From NCBI RefSeq assembly GCF_910592395.1, contig NC_088325.1:13704109-13768108 (forward strand): a stretch of DNA of 64,000 nt, in the 5' to 3' direction. This document shows positions 1 to 11,568 of this stretch, piece by piece (the first letter of the stretch is position 1; each line of letters starts with the position of its first letter). The position numbers and the translations under genes were made by a program. Under the pieces are notes generated by a model. The model worked only from the letters and a program-made list of their open reading frames with translations, was not told where the DNA came from and made no database searches. This DNA is from Lineus longissimus (taxonomy: Eukaryota; Nemertea; Pilidiophora; Heteronemertea; Lineidae).

Positions 1-583
1 TTCCACTCTGCACAGGGTGGAGTGGATCCTCAATGTGGATTCTCAACAGACCCCGACTCCCAGGTGCAGGTATCAGATTTACTGGAACAGGCCCTGATGG
101 CGCCTCATCTGGAGGTATGAATGAATCAGCGCTTGTTGATGAACTTGGATGCCCAACAGAGCCAGCAGCAGGTTCTGTTTTGATCTTCGTGTCACCGTGC
201 AAAGCCCAACCAACTTCGCTATCCCCAGTCTTTATTTTCAACTCTGTTTCACTACTGCAATCCGTTGCATGATTCTGCATCTGAGTCTCATGAATCTCAC
301 TTGCTGTGTGATCAGCCGGCTCCATTTTATGAATGTTTGAACCGAACTGAGCACCATAGTCCAGCCCTGTTTTAATGTTTGAACTGAACTTATCACAAGA
401 ATCCAGCTCTGACTCTGTTTCAATCTTTGGATGGAAATGATCACCAGAATCCACAGAAAGATGTTGTTGTGATGGCTCAACCTTTACAGGAGTCAGTTCT
501 TTGGGATCTGACTTGACACCACCTGGGGACAAATTCAGATCCCCGACCTCAAACACGTCATGACTAACGGGTTTGTTACTCAT
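1..583 (-). CDS. 5' coding exon of a second zinc-finger unit (partial, runs off left edge)
   Basis: An open frame reads from an ATG at 583 to the window edge, about 194 residues, with an in-frame TGA four codons upstream of the ATG. The product is acidic and Ser/Thr-rich. It contains repeated Lys-centred motifs of the SUMO type (VKVE, IKTE). Its last residues (NLIPAPGSRGLLR, then IEDPLHPV) match the end of the exon at 13628-14278 almost residue for residue (NLIPAAGNQGLLR, VEDPLHPV), so the two are paralogous 5' exons. The splice donor and the zinc-finger exons it would serve must lie left of the window. No known domain is recognised. It is probably the regulatory N-terminus of a C2H2 transcription factor; that role is inferred from its paralogue. 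Confidence 0.75.
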   Translation of the reverse strand, partial: MSNKPVSHDVFEVGDLNLSPGGVKSDPKELTPVKVEPSQQHLSVDSGDHFHPKIETESELDSCDKFSSNIKTGLDYGAQFGSNIHKMEPADHTASEIHETQMQNHATDCSSETELKIKTGDSEVGWALHGDTKIKTEPAAGSVGHPSSSTSADSFIPPDEAPSGPVPVNLIPAPGSRGLLRIHIEDPLHPVQSG

Positions 584-1801
584 CTCCTCAGCTCATTCCT
601 GGCTGGCTTCTGTCTGAATCTTCCACAGGCACAAGCGTGTTGTCACTAAAGGGTCCAAGAAGGATGTCTCAGGTCTCCAAAAGAAGACAACAAATAAGTG
701 AATCATGCATCAATCATTGCCCATTCCTCCCTAGGAAGCCTTCAGTTCCTCCAATCCTTCTGGGGAGGGCCTAAAAACACATCCTCCTGTTGTGGTCACT
801 GTCATCAATGATCACGATGATTGAACGTCATGTATTGCAAGTGATGTCATCGTTATGATGACAACTAAATTTTGATTTGATGGCGATATGATGATTTTGA
901 AGGGGCGCATAAGCATGGGTAAGAGTATCTGCAAATGAAAGATTTTTCTTTCTTTTAACCGGGTAATTTTCAGCGGCATTGGAGAACGATTGCACACAAA
1001 AATCGTGTGTTTACCAACGAAAAATCAGCCAAAATAAAGAAAGAAAAGCCATACGCCATTTTCTTTTGCGAATTGAGTGAGACATAAAATGAAAGTGTAG
1101 AAAATAAAACTTTTTTCTATTATGATAAAAACTATTTAGCTTGACTTTTAAAAATATGTGATATGTTATATGTTCTTGATTGATTGAAAAGGCTATAAAG
1201 CCTTAAGTGCGAAATTGGACATTATTTAATATAAACCACACAATAATTTGCTAAATAAAATATTCCAATCTCCAAGCGTCGTCGGTCGTTGCCAAGTCCC
1301 ACTCGACCTACTCAGTCTCCAAGCGTCGTCAATGGTGATCGTCGTTTCAACGGTTGTATGTAAAATTCACATGGCCCGGCGGCCCGGCGACCGGGAGATT
1401 GAAAATATTCGTCGTGGTCGTCTTTGATCAATTCCAGCTGAGCCGTTTGCCATCCAACAGAATGTCTTCGGCCCCTTCGAGGTATTCGTCATGGATGTCC
1501 CTGCTGAAATTTAGCGAGGTTTTTGGCGCAAATTGTAAATGTCCTCAATAGCTGTGTATATGGAGGGACGATGTTCACCCTGTGGAATCAGCAACAACCC
1601 CTCTCTTAGAATCTCTGAGTCGCAGCCAATTACCTCTCCGAGCGAATTTACTAGGACAGGTTGTCGGCCTCAACTCAGGAGAACATAATCAGCGAGGTTG
1701 TCGAAGCAGTTTAAAGAATTATCTCCCTCTCACAACACAGATTTCTATTACATTGTATCGTCAAAGGCATGTGAAGAAATTCAAATTCAAACTATCGGCA
1801 A
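584..1801. other. spacer between zinc-finger units
   Basis: AT-rich non-coding DNA between the paralogous 5' exon and the last zinc-finger array. The block TCTCCAAGCGTCGTC occurs twice near 1268 and 1317. No convincing coding exon was seen on either strand. The part just above 583 presumably holds the 5' UTR or promoter of the left-hand unit. Confidence 0.4.
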
Positions 1802-1807
1802 TTTATT
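1802..1807 (-). terminator. poly(A) signal after array exon 1
   Basis: AATAAA on the minus strand, about 38 nt past the stop codon at 1845. It fits a 3' terminal exon that carries its own cleavage site. Confidence 0.5.
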
Positions 1808-1844
1808 CACAAGATCACATCAAATATACAACACGATTGCGTTT

Positions 1845-3091
1845 CTAATGATGAATGTTACGTCTGTGAGTGTAAAGGTTACTCTTCTGTGTGAATGTTT
1901 TGTCACACTGGTCACAGGAAAATGGTCTTTCTCCTGTATGAATACGTTTATGCTGATTCAAATGAATATTCTGCGTGAATGTTTTATCACACTGGTCACA
2001 GGCAAATGGTCTTTCTCCTGTATGAATACGCCTATGACGAGCGAGACCAGTACTCTCAGAAAACGTTTTACCACACTGGTCACAGGCAAGCACATGCATA
2101 TTTTCCCTAGTATGGATTTTGCGATGTTTATTAAGGTTACTACCAGAGGTGAATGAACTACTACACTTGTCACAACTAAATACAGGTCTTTCTACAGAAT
2201 GTGTTCTTTTATGATCATGGAGTGCACAGCTTCGCTTAAAAGTTTTATCACATTGGTCGCACGCAAATGGCCTTGCATCGGAATGAACAGTGCGTTTATG
2301 TACAGAGAGGTACTCTTTCCACTTGAATGTCTGATCACACAGATCGCAGGCAAATGGTCTCTCCACTGAATGAGTTAGCTTGTGTTGATTAAGGGCACTT
2401 CCCCTAGTGAACGACTCCTCACATCGATCACACTTATATGGTTTCTCTCCAGTATGAATAAGTTTATGCCGGGCAAGGTCAGTATGGCATGTGAAAGACT
2501 TATGACACCAGTCACAATGAAATGGTCTTTCTCCTGTATGAATACGTTTGTGCCTGATAAGATCAGCATTGCATGTAAACGCTTTGTCACATTCGTCACA
2601 TTTATAGGGCCTTTCACCTGAATGAATACGTCTATGTTGAGTGAGACCAGATTGCTGTTTGAATGATTTCTCACACTGCTCACAGGCAAATGGTTTTACA
2701 ATTGAATGAGTTTGCCTGTGCGAATGAAGGCCAGAGCTCTGCTTAAAAGTTTTATTGCACTGGTCACAGGCGAACAAGCTTTCTCCTGTATGAATAAGCT
2801 TATGATTGGACAGATGACTGCTCTGTTTGAAGGATTTACCACACTGATCACAAATAAATGGCTTTTTCATTGAATGCTTTCGCATGTGGTCCCTCAGTTG
2901 GCCACTATTCTTGAATATTTCATCACACAGGTCACATGGGAATGACCTTTCCATTCTTTCAAGCATTGCAACTGCACCACGCTTATTCTGGAGGGCTGAT
3001 GTAGATTTGTTCAACGGCTGATGGACTTCTTTCATGGATCTTTTCGCAGGTCTTCGAGCCTCGATTACACAACGACTGTCAACAGATGAAA
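1845..3091 (-). CDS. C2H2 zinc-finger array exon 1 (13 fingers)
   Basis: This terminal coding exon begins after TTTTGCAG at 3092 and ends at the stop at 1845, about 415 residues. A linker opening VSSVDSRCVIEARRP is followed by 13 C2H2 fingers, all with both Cys and both His. The first two joints are irregular, then most are TGERPF-type linkers, as in DNA-binding polydactyl factors. Finger cores differ most at the helix positions that contact bases. It is the array farthest from the 5' exon and has its own AATAAA at 1802-1807. By family, the product should be a nuclear sequence-specific DNA-binding protein. No orthologue can be named and its targets are unknown. An open frame extends upstream across the acceptor but has no ATG. 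Confidence 0.85.
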
Positions 3092-3388
3092 CTGCAAAAT
3101 ACAACAAGAGAACTGATCAATTCAAGAAATAGTTTTCACAGTGAAGTAGTGTCACAAGCATACCCTGGTATACAGGAAGGAGGAACTGTCCAGTTACGTC
3201 CTGCGTTATTTGCGTGGAACAAGCGCACATCTTGAAGCTGCTTGTGAATAGCCTAGTCCTGCCAATGTTGTTTTTTCACACCGTATCAATTTTTGAAATA
3301 AATGAAATAGAAAGCATATCACTCCACTGCTTCTGTTGTTTTAAAGTGGAATAAAATAAAATCTAGCATTTTCATTGTGCTTACCCCT

Positions 3389-4452
3389 TTAAGAGGAAAT
3401 GTACCCGTTAAAAGAACATATATTTTTATGTCGATCCAAGTGGCTTCTTTGTCTGAAAGCTTTCTTACAAGTGTCGCAGTGGTAAGGCTTGACCCCTTCA
3501 TGGATTCGGTAATGCTGAGTAAGAACCGATTTTTTACGGAAAGTTTTATCACACTGGTTGCAAGCAAATGGTCTTTCTCCTGTGTGAATATGTTTATGTC
3601 TCTTTAGATCACTATTCAACACGTACGTTTTGTCGCACTGATCACATGCAAATGGTCTTTCTCCAGTATGGATACGCTTATGCTGAAGGAAGTTGCCAAT
3701 GAGGGGGAATACTTTATCACACTGGTCACAAGAATATAGTCCTTCTCCCGAATGAATACGCTTATGTGCACCAAGGGTATAACTATGTTGAAATGATTTA
3801 TCACACTGGTCACACACAAATGGTCTTTCTCTTGTGTGAACTTGCTTCTGTTGGTTAAGATTACCTCCAGGATGAAATGTCACGTCAGACACATTCAGTG
3901 TTTCTCGAATATGAATTTTGCTATGCTGATTTAGACAACGCCTCTGTGAGAATGTTTTATCACACTGATCACATTCAAACCGATTTCCCTTAGCATGAAC
4001 AGCTTCATGGTTGTGAAGACTACTTTTATGTGAGAAAGTTTTCTCGCACTGAGCACAGGCAAATGGTTTTTCTCCCGTGTGTGTACGCATATGCTCAGAG
4101 AGAGCACAACTCTGTGCGAATGCTTTATCACACCAGTCACATTTAAATGCTTTTTGGGCTTTTTCTCCTAAATGAACCATACGTTTGTGCCTGTAGAGAG
4201 TACCTCTCTGTGTGAATGTTTTATCGCACTCGTCACAAGCAAACAGTCTTGGTCCTAAATGACTTCGTCTATGTGTCGTAAGATCACGACTCCAGGTGAA
4301 TACTTCGTCACACAGATCACAGACATATGGCCCCTGCTTTGTATGAATACGTAACTCAGGGAGTGCAGAAGTAGGAGAGGTTGGTGAAGCCTGGTGGAGT
4401 CCTTGAACGGGTCTTGAAGGCTTGATTTTGTGATGTTGGTCGAGAGGTGATA
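3389..4452 (-). CDS. C2H2 zinc-finger array exon 2 (10 fingers plus one broken)
   Basis: The exon starts after TTTTGCAG at 4453 in phase 1 and stops at 3389, about 354 residues. It opens VSPLDQHHKIKPSRP, the same linker family as the other arrays. Ten fingers keep their zinc ligands. Between fingers 5 and 6 one unit (LNVSDVTFHPGGNLNQQ) has lost both Cys and the first His, leaving a spacer of finger length. The last finger ends H-x3-C in place of H-x3-H, still a possible zinc ligand set. The frame upstream of the acceptor is open but looks intronic. It is predicted to act as a DNA-binding module of the shared locus; the broken unit may divide it into two binding blocks. Confidence 0.83.
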
Positions 4453-4694
4453 CTGCAAAATACAACAAGAAGACTGTGTGATAATTTCGTGTAGAAACAA
4501 TCCTACATTGTTTTATTCTCATCATATTTAATGGCACAACTAACAAACTAGAAAAATATCTTGGCATCTGGTTATGATTTGAGAAACATATATAATACAA
4601 GGTTTAATCCGGGAGCACGGAGGGGCAGACGTGAGCGAGGCCACTCATTTCACATACATTGTAATAACCCACTGGCAAATGTTACACTTTTTCC

Positions 4695-5986
4695 TCAATG
4701 AAACTTCAGTTTATGCGTATTGAGATTACTTCTCTGAGCGAATGTTTTGTCACACTGGTCACATGCAAATGGTCTTTCTCCAGTATGAATACGCTTATGC
4801 TGTCTAAGATTACCAGAATATGCAAATGCTTTCTCACACTGGTCACAAGGAAATGGTTTTTCTCCACTATGAATACGTTTATGCTGAGTGAGGCCACTAC
4901 TCTGATTGAAAGTTTTATCGCACTGGTCACAGACAAATTGTCTTTCTCCTGAATGGATAAGTTTATGCTGTTTCAGATGACTGATCTGAGCGAATGCTTT
5001 ATCACACTCATCACAGGCATGAAGTCTTTCTCCGGAGTGAAGACGATGATGCAAATTAAGGGTAGAACTTTGCTGAAATGTTTCACCACACTGGTCACAG
5101 ATGAAAGGCCGCTCTCCTGTATGAATACGCTTATGTTGGTTCAGGTTACCCCTTAAATGAAATCTTTTATCACACTGGTCGCAGGCAAACGGTCTTTCTC
5201 CTGTATGAGTCTGTTTATGTTGCTTAAGATGAGAAATCTGGGTAAAATTTTTATCACACTGGTCACAGGCAAATGGTCTTTCTCCTGTATGAGTAAGGCG
5301 GTGGTTATGAAGACTTCGTCTAAGTGTGAAAGTCTTTTCACACTGATCACATGCAAATGGTAGTTTTCCTGTACGAGTATGTTTATGCTCAGAGAGAGCA
5401 TAACTTTGCACAAAAGCTTTGTTACACTGATCATCTTTCAATGTTTTTTCTCGTAAATGAACCATCAGTTTATGCCGAGAGAGAGATCCACTCTGCTTGA
5501 ACGTATACTCGCACTGGTCGCAAGCGAATGGTCGCGGTCCTAAATGAGTCTGCTTTTGTTTTTTAAGTCTACTCGATATGAATGTTTTATCACACTGGTC
5601 GCAAGCAAGCGCTTTTTCTCCAGTATGAATAAGTACATGCTGATGTAGATCACTACGTTTTGGGAATTTCTCATCACACTGGTCACATTGAAATGATCGT
5701 TCTTCTGTAGGAAGACCAGGCTGATGCTGATAGATGGTCGACCGGATAAGTGTAAGTGTTTTACTGCACTGGTCACAGGCAGGAGGCCCACCTTCCGACT
5801 GAACAGGATTTTGCAGCCCTAGCGAAATGCAAAAAGTAGTGCAGGACTTATTACACTGGTAACATCTGTAGGTCTTTTTCGTAGCAAAGCCTTTCTGGGT
5901 TGTGGTCGAAGGATTAAGTGAAGACTGCTGGAATTCTTTTGCGGGTTGTAAAGTGTTGATTTCACCACTGCAGCCAAGGGATAATA
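4695..5986 (-). CDS. C2H2 zinc-finger array exon 3 (10 intact fingers, several degenerate)
   Basis: The exon starts at 5986 after TTTTGCAG and stops at 4695, about 430 residues. The opening linker (VLSLGCSGEINTLQPAKEF) leads into two eroded units that keep a CxxC but lack a proper His pair. Ten intact fingers follow, with two more damaged ones among them: KTFISSRLKKQKQTH has lost its first His, and KDDQCNKAF its first Cys. The C-terminal run of eight fingers is regular, with TGERPF linkers. The exon remains fully open despite these losses, which suggests it is still translated. Function is inferred from the family only: DNA binding in the nucleus. Confidence 0.83.
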
Positions 5987-6244
5987 CTGCAAAATACAAC
6001 ATTGAAGAGGACGAATGAGTTATAATTTCATGTATTGATGTGCACAAAATTTACGAGGGTCTGCCGGATGAGACTTAAAGCTGTGGTCCCTTGTACCTGA
6101 AAGTCTACACCAGGGCAAGTAAAAGATCCGAACAGCCTGACAGACAACCACTTTGAGTTGAAATATTCCGACATCTTCCTGAAGACGGCAGGGAGTTCCA
6201 CATGAGTTTGCAAACTTTTTGATTTCTTGTGCAGTAGAGGACAT

Positions 6245-6380
6245 CTTGAGTAGAGGACAAGTGCTGTCCTTAATAGAGAGGTGTCCTCATTAGAGACGTC
6301 AAATTGAATGGCAACAACCATTAATGAACCAAACGAGTGTTCTTGATAGAGAGGGTGTCCTTATTAGAGAGGTATAATAT
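6245..6380 (+). repeat. MITE fragment, family of 26625 and 41356
   Basis: It shares blocks such as GTCCTTAATAGAGAGGTGTCC, cut here to the core TAATAGAGAGGTGTCC, and the internal TCAAATTGAATGG with the copies at 26625-26840 and 41356-41517. The left terminal inverted repeat is missing or eroded. It lies in the intron just upstream of array exon 3. Confidence 0.6.
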
Positions 6381-6442
6381 CTACCAATGGCAGTTCAACT
6401 GGAGTAGCAAAAATAACAACTTTAAAGTTTAATTTCATTTTG

Positions 6443-6448
6443 TTTATT
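6443..6448 (-). terminator. poly(A) signal after array exon 4
   Basis: AATAAA on the minus strand, about 130 nt past the stop of array 4 at 6576. It is a second array exon with its own probable cleavage site, as expected for alternative terminal exons. Confidence 0.45.
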
Positions 6449-6575
6449 CAAAAACGACACTTCAGATAAAGTACATACACATTCATGATATCAACTCACT
6501 CCAAATCAAAATGACCAACTCATTTTACATCAGAAATTCTCCATTTACAGCGACAACAAAACTGACTGCCAAATG

Positions 6576-7780
6576 TTACGTATTTCTGCCTGAATGACAA
6601 TTTAGTTTGTGCTGATTAAGATTACTCCTGAGTGTGAATGTTTTATCACACTGGTCACAGGCAAATGGTCTTTCTCCAGTGTGAATTTTTCTATGCTGAT
6701 TGAGATTGCTACTTTGTGTGAATGCTTTATCACACTGGTCACAGGCAAATGGTCTTTCTCCTGTGTGAATACGTTTATGCTGAGTCAAATGTCTACTCTT
6801 TGTGTAGGTTTTATCACACTGGTCACAGGCAAATTGTCTTTTTTTTGTATGGAAAAGTTGATGCTTTTCGAGATATTGACTCAATTCAAATGTTTTATGA
6901 CACTGATTACAACAATAACGCTCTTCCCCCGAATGAAGACGCTTATGTGTATTAAGGGCATAACGCTGCTGAAATGTTTCACCACACTGGTCACAGGCAA
7001 ATGGTCTTTCTCCTGTATGAATACGCTTATGTTTGTTAAGATAACTGCGTAGTTGATATGTTTTATCACACTGATCACATGCATATGGTCTTTCTCCTGT
7101 GTGAATGAGTTTATGCTGTTTAAGATAGCTCTTGAATAAAAATCTCTTATCACACTGGTCACAGGCAAATGGTTTTTCTCCAGTGTGTGCGAGTCTATGT
7201 TTTTGAAGACTACTTTTATGTGCAAAGGTTTTCTCACACTGGTCACAGGCAAATTGCTTTTCATCTGTATGAGTGTTCATATGTCTTAGGAGACAAGAAC
7301 CTGTGGAGAAGGCTTTATCACATCTATCACATTCAAATGCTTTCTCTCTTAAATGAACCATACATTTATGGCGAGTGAGAGTACCACTCTGAGTGAAGCA
7401 TTTTTCACACTGGTCACAAGCAAATGGTTTTTCTCCAGTATGAACAAGTTTATGTTGCACAAGAATACTTCGCTGTATGAATGTTTTATCGCACTTGTCA
7501 CAGGCAAATTTTTCTCCTGAATGCATCAGTTTGATATGTTGGATAAGATCAGGGCGTCTCCTGAATGTTTCTACACACTGATCACAGGCAAAGGGCGAGT
7601 TGGAGCATTGAGTACATTGGTAACACCTTTGTCCGGCATAGGGCACAATTAGTTTACCACACTGGTCACATTTGTGGGACATTTTAACATTAACTTCCTC
7701 GCCAGATGTTTCCAAAGCATGAACACGTCCTGGCAGTAGTTCTGAAATCTTGATTTCATCCCTGTGGTCAATGGACAGAA
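6576..7780 (-). CDS. C2H2 zinc-finger array exon 4 (12 fingers plus a CxxC knuckle)
   Basis: The exon starts at 7780 after TTTTGCAG in phase 1 and stops at 6576, about 401 residues. The linker (VLSIDHRDEIKISELLPG) is followed by a Cys cluster, KCDQCGKLIV then CYQCTQC, which has three CxxC pairs and no His and may be a zinc knuckle made from decayed fingers. Twelve intact C2H2 fingers follow, mostly with TGEKPF or TGERPF linkers. The spacing between fingers 1 and 2 is short by a few residues (HSGEKFACDK). The acceptor here is preceded by TTTTTG rather than the CTTGTTG seen in arrays 1, 2, 5 and 6. A DNA-binding role is inferred from the family. Confidence 0.85.
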
Positions 7781-7865
7781 CTGCAAAATACAAAAAGGGG
7801 ACTATCAATTGTACTTTAAACCATTAGATTGTATGAATGCTGTGTTTGCACCGACAGATTCCACT

Positions 7866-7985
7866 ACGTGTACATGTAGTGTGCACATGTACACATGTAG
7901 TGTGCACATGTACACATGTAGTGTGCACATGTACACATGTAGTGTGTACATGTAGTGTGTACATGTAGTATGTACATGTACTTCT
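7866..7985. repeat. short tandem repeat ACATGTAGTGTGCACATGTAC
   Basis: About 120 bp built of alternating ACATGTAGTGTGCACATGT blocks. Each block contains palindromes (GTGCAC, ACATGT), so both strands are self-complementary and can form cruciforms or hairpins. It lies in the intron just upstream of array exon 4 and has no coding content. Confidence 0.85.
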
Positions 7986-8039
7986 AGGATGTTTCGCTAC
8001 ATACATTTACAGGCAAGCAGACTTTCTTCTGTTTGAAAA

Positions 8040-8289
8040 TTCAACAAGAGAAGGGAAACATCCATAAGCACCTTAAAAGCTTTATTACACTAGTCACGTT
8101 CTAATGTTTTTCTCTTGTATGAGTTCATTTATGCAAAGAAAATGCACCTCTCAGTGTAGAGACTTTATCACATTCAAAACTGAACTGACTGCCAAAGTTT
8201 GCAATGCTTTCCTATGGATTCATGAATTGGTGATGATTGAAACAACTTTTATCTTTGACTGCCTTATCACACGCATCACAAGCAAATGG
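8040..8289 (-). pseudogene. decayed zinc-finger units downstream of array exon 5
   Basis: Past the array 5 stop, the minus strand still shows finger-like pieces. Examples are the complement of TTATTACACTAGTCACG near 8080 and an almost complete finger start near 8262-8290. Frameshifts and lost Cys codons break the frame. Array 5 was once longer, and a premature stop now ends it. Confidence 0.6.
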
Positions 8290-9587
8290 TCATTCTCCGT
8301 TATGAATCCGTTTATGCTTCCTTAGACCATTACTCTGCCTGAATGACTTATCACACTGGTCACAGACAAATGGTCTTTCTCCTGTATGAGTTCGTTTATG
8401 CTCACTGAGGTGACTATTCTGAATAAATTTTTTATCACATTCATCACAGGCGAATGGTCTTTCTCTAGTATGAATCAGTTTATGATGCACAAGATCACTT
8501 TCACTCTTGAACGTTTTTACACACTGGTCACAGGCAAATGGTCTATCTTCGGTATGAATCCGTTTATGCTTATTTAGACCATTACTCTGCCTGAATGACT
8601 TATCACACTGGTCACAGGCAAATGGTTTTTCTCCAGTATGAATCAGCTTATGCTCGCCGAGGTGACTTTTCTGAGTAAATTTTTTATCACAGTCACCACA
8701 GGCAAATGGTCTTTCTCCAGTATGAATCCGTTTATGATGCATAAGTTCACTACCTCTCATGAACGTTTTAACACACTGGTCACAGGCAAATGGTTTTTCT
8801 CCAGTATGAATCACTTTATGATGCAGAAGATCACAACCTCTCTTGAATGTTTTTACACACTGGTCACAGGCAAATGGTCTTTCTCCAGTATGATTCAGTT
8901 TGTGATTTACAAGAGCACGACCTCTCTTGAATTTTTTATCACACTGGTCACAGGCAAATGGTCTTTCTCCTGTATGAACACCCTTGTGGCTAATGAGAGA
9001 ACCCCTTCCTGTGAAAGTTTTATCGCACTGGTCACAAGCAAATGGTCTTTCTCCTGTATGAATACGCTTATGCTGGTTAAGAGTACTAGACTGTCTGAAT
9101 ACTTTATCGCACTGGTCGCATTTAAAAGGGTTTTCTCCAGTATGAATACGCTTATGTTGATTGAGAGTGCCATGCTGGGTGAATGCTTTATCACACTGGT
9201 CACAGGCAAATGGTCTTTCCCCTGTATGAATACGTCTATGCATTTTGAGATGATCAAGCTTGGAGCATACTCTACCACACTGGTCACAAGTATAAGATTT
9301 TCCTCCTGAATGAATCTGATCGATGTGTCGCTGAAGATACCTCCTGTTCTTGAATACTTTTTTACACTGGTCACATTTAAATGTTTTTTCTCCAGTATGA
9401 ATACGTTTGCGTTGCCCGAGATCAGATAAACTTGCACAAGATTTATTACGCTGGTGACTTCTACGGGACTTGATAACCTTCACATTCCTTGGCCGCGTTG
9501 AGACGGTCACTGATCGTTTCAAAGATGGATGGGGTCGTGTGGTTGGTCTTTGAGAATCAATTTCACCACTGTGGTAGAAAGATGAAG
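8290..9587 (-). CDS. C2H2 zinc-finger array exon 5 (13 fingers)
   Basis: The exon starts at 9587 after TTTTGCAG in phase 1 and stops at 8290, about 432 residues. The opening linker ASSFYHSGEIDSQRPTTRP leads into a basic stretch (RPRNVKVIKSRRSHQR) that could serve as a nuclear localisation signal. Thirteen intact fingers follow with very regular TGERPF linkers. Fingers 8-10 and 11-13 are copies of one three-finger block (KTF...LxHH; KKF.Q.SHLxEH; KSFRQSNGLxKH), 252 bp apart. The stop falls right after the last His-linker (HKRIHNGE), and decayed fingers continue beyond it. Function by family is DNA binding; targets are unknown. Confidence 0.86.
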
Positions 9588-9889
9588 CTGCAAAATACAA
9601 CAAGATAACTGGTTCAGGAAAGTCGACCCACAACAAACATAGTTGAGATAAGTGCTCACACACTCGAGTCCACTTCCGAAATTTCATCATATATCAGCAA
9701 GAAGTCACATTTCTGGGGATAAACAGTAATTTTTCAGCTGCACATTTATGATGAGAAGTTGCCATTGCAACGCTTCAAGAAAAAAGATAAGATGAAAGTA
9801 CTCCTTTAGTTCAAACTAGAGGCAGACCTGTGGTTTATTTACAAAGAAAATACTACACTACATGAACATCCTTGTGTTTTGCAAGTTTA

Positions 9890-10183
9890 CATGAAGAACT
9901 TTATGACTGATCTATCACACGGGTCACAGAGAAATGGTCTTTCTCCTGTTTCGATAAGTTTAGGCCAGGAAGGGCACATCTCTATGTGAATGCTTATCAT
10001 ACATGTACTGGTCAGAGAGAAATGATCTTTTTAGTATGAATCTAATTAGGCCTATGCAGATACTGAGTGTATCTTGTATCACACTGGTCACAGCCAAATT
10101 TTTCTTCTCCAGAATTAACCTCTTGCTTATAAAGACCACAACTCTGTGTGATTTAGTATGACTATCTAGTAACAATCCCATGG
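9890..10183 (-). pseudogene. decayed zinc-finger units downstream of array exon 6
   Basis: The plus strand shows the finger signature in eroded form (TCACACGGGTCACAGAGAAA near 9915, TCACACTGGTCACAGCCAAA near 10079) with broken spacing and frame. These are remains of at least three fingers past the array 6 stop at 10184. Confidence 0.6.
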
Positions 10184-11568
10184 TCACTTTTCTTTATGAA
10201 TCTTTCGTTTATGATGATAGAGGCCACTTCTCTGTGTGAATGTATTATCACACATATCACAGGCATAAGGTCTTTCCCCCATATGAATCAGTTTGTGCTG
10301 ACTGAGTGTCGTACTCAGTGTGAATACTTTATCGCACTGATCACAGGCAAATGGTCTTACACCAGTGTGAAGACGCTTATGACAATTGAGATCACCTCTG
10401 CACCTGAATGTTCTATCACACTGGTCACAAGCAAATGGTTTTTCTCCTGTGTGAATCATTTTATGCTGATGCAGTCCACTACGCTGTGTGAATGTCTTAT
10501 CGCACTGGTCACAGGCAAATTGTTTTTCTCCCGAATGAATCAGTCTGTGCCGGGTAAGTTCTCCGCATCTCTTGAACGTTTTGTCACACTGGTCACAGGC
10601 AAATTGTTTTTCTCCTAGATGAATGAATCGCTTGTGCTGATTCACATCATTACTGCGTTTGAATGTTTTATCACACTGATCACAGGCATACGGTCGCTCT
10701 CCTGTATGAACAAGTTTATGCGCCTTCAGGTTATTAAGCTTGGCGAAATGATTATCACACTGGTCACAAGCATACGGTCTTTCACCGGTATGAAGATGTT
10801 TGTGTTGCGCAAGATTAAATGAAGTGGTGAATGATTTATCACACTGGTCACAGGTGAATGGTCTTTCTCCTGTATGAGTAAGCATATGTCGGTCAAGACT
10901 GCCACTTGCTGAGAATGTTTTAGGACACTGGTCACATGCAAATGGTTTCTCTCCCGTATGAATACGTCTATGTCGATTGAGAGAACTATTTGTTGTGAAT
11001 GTTTTGTCACACTCGACGCAGGCAAATGGCCTTTCTCCAGTATGAGTACGCTTGTGTTCCACAAGATTAGATGAAGTTATAAACGATTTATCACACTGGT
11101 CACATGCGAATGGTCTTCCTCCTGTATGAATAGGTTTGTGTTCGGCAAGATCAGATGAAGTGATGAATTGGAACTGGTTGCAGGCAAAAGGTATTTCTCC
11201 CGCATGGATTTGTTTGTGTTCTTTAAGATTAGAAGAAGTTATAAATGATTTATCACACTGGTTACATGCAAATGGTTTATCTGTTGTATGGATACGTTTA
11301 TGCCGATTGAGACCATTATTTGTTGTGAATGCTTTATCACACTGGTCACAGGCAAAAGGTGTCTCCCCCGTATGAATACGCTTGTGTCCTTCAAGGTTTG
11401 ATGAACTAATAAATGCCTGATCACACTGCTCACATTTGTAGCGTAAAGACTTGTTGATCTTCACATTCTCCCGGGATGCTGTAACAGTCGTTGAACTTTC
11501 GAAAGTCTGATGTGGACGTGTGAATGGTCTTGGAGCCATGTTTTCAGCACTGTAGTCCAAAGATAAAG
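10184..11568 (-). CDS. C2H2 zinc-finger array exon 6 (14 fingers plus one broken)
   Basis: The exon starts at 11568 after TTTTGCAG in phase 1 and stops at 10184, about 461 residues. The opening linker [19 protein letters not shown] resembles that of array 5, including a shared R.NVK basic patch. Fifteen finger units follow. Fourteen are intact. The fourth ([14 protein letters not shown]) has a 2-residue deletion that removes its second Cys. Several neighbouring units share the ITSS core, pointing to recent local duplication. It is the intact array nearest the 5' exon and so the default partner if splicing is sequential. The open frame also runs upstream through the acceptor but only with intronic sequence. 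Confidence 0.86.

Noticed and set aside
8638-9309. 223-residue plus-strand frame over array 5, and similar frames over all arrays
   Set aside because: These are antisense or shifted readings of the 84-bp finger repeat; their repeated 28-residue pattern mirrors the fingers.
1845-11568. CRISPR-like regular spacing in the zinc-finger region
   Set aside because: The 84-bp period is the C2H2 finger and linker, not repeats with unique spacers.
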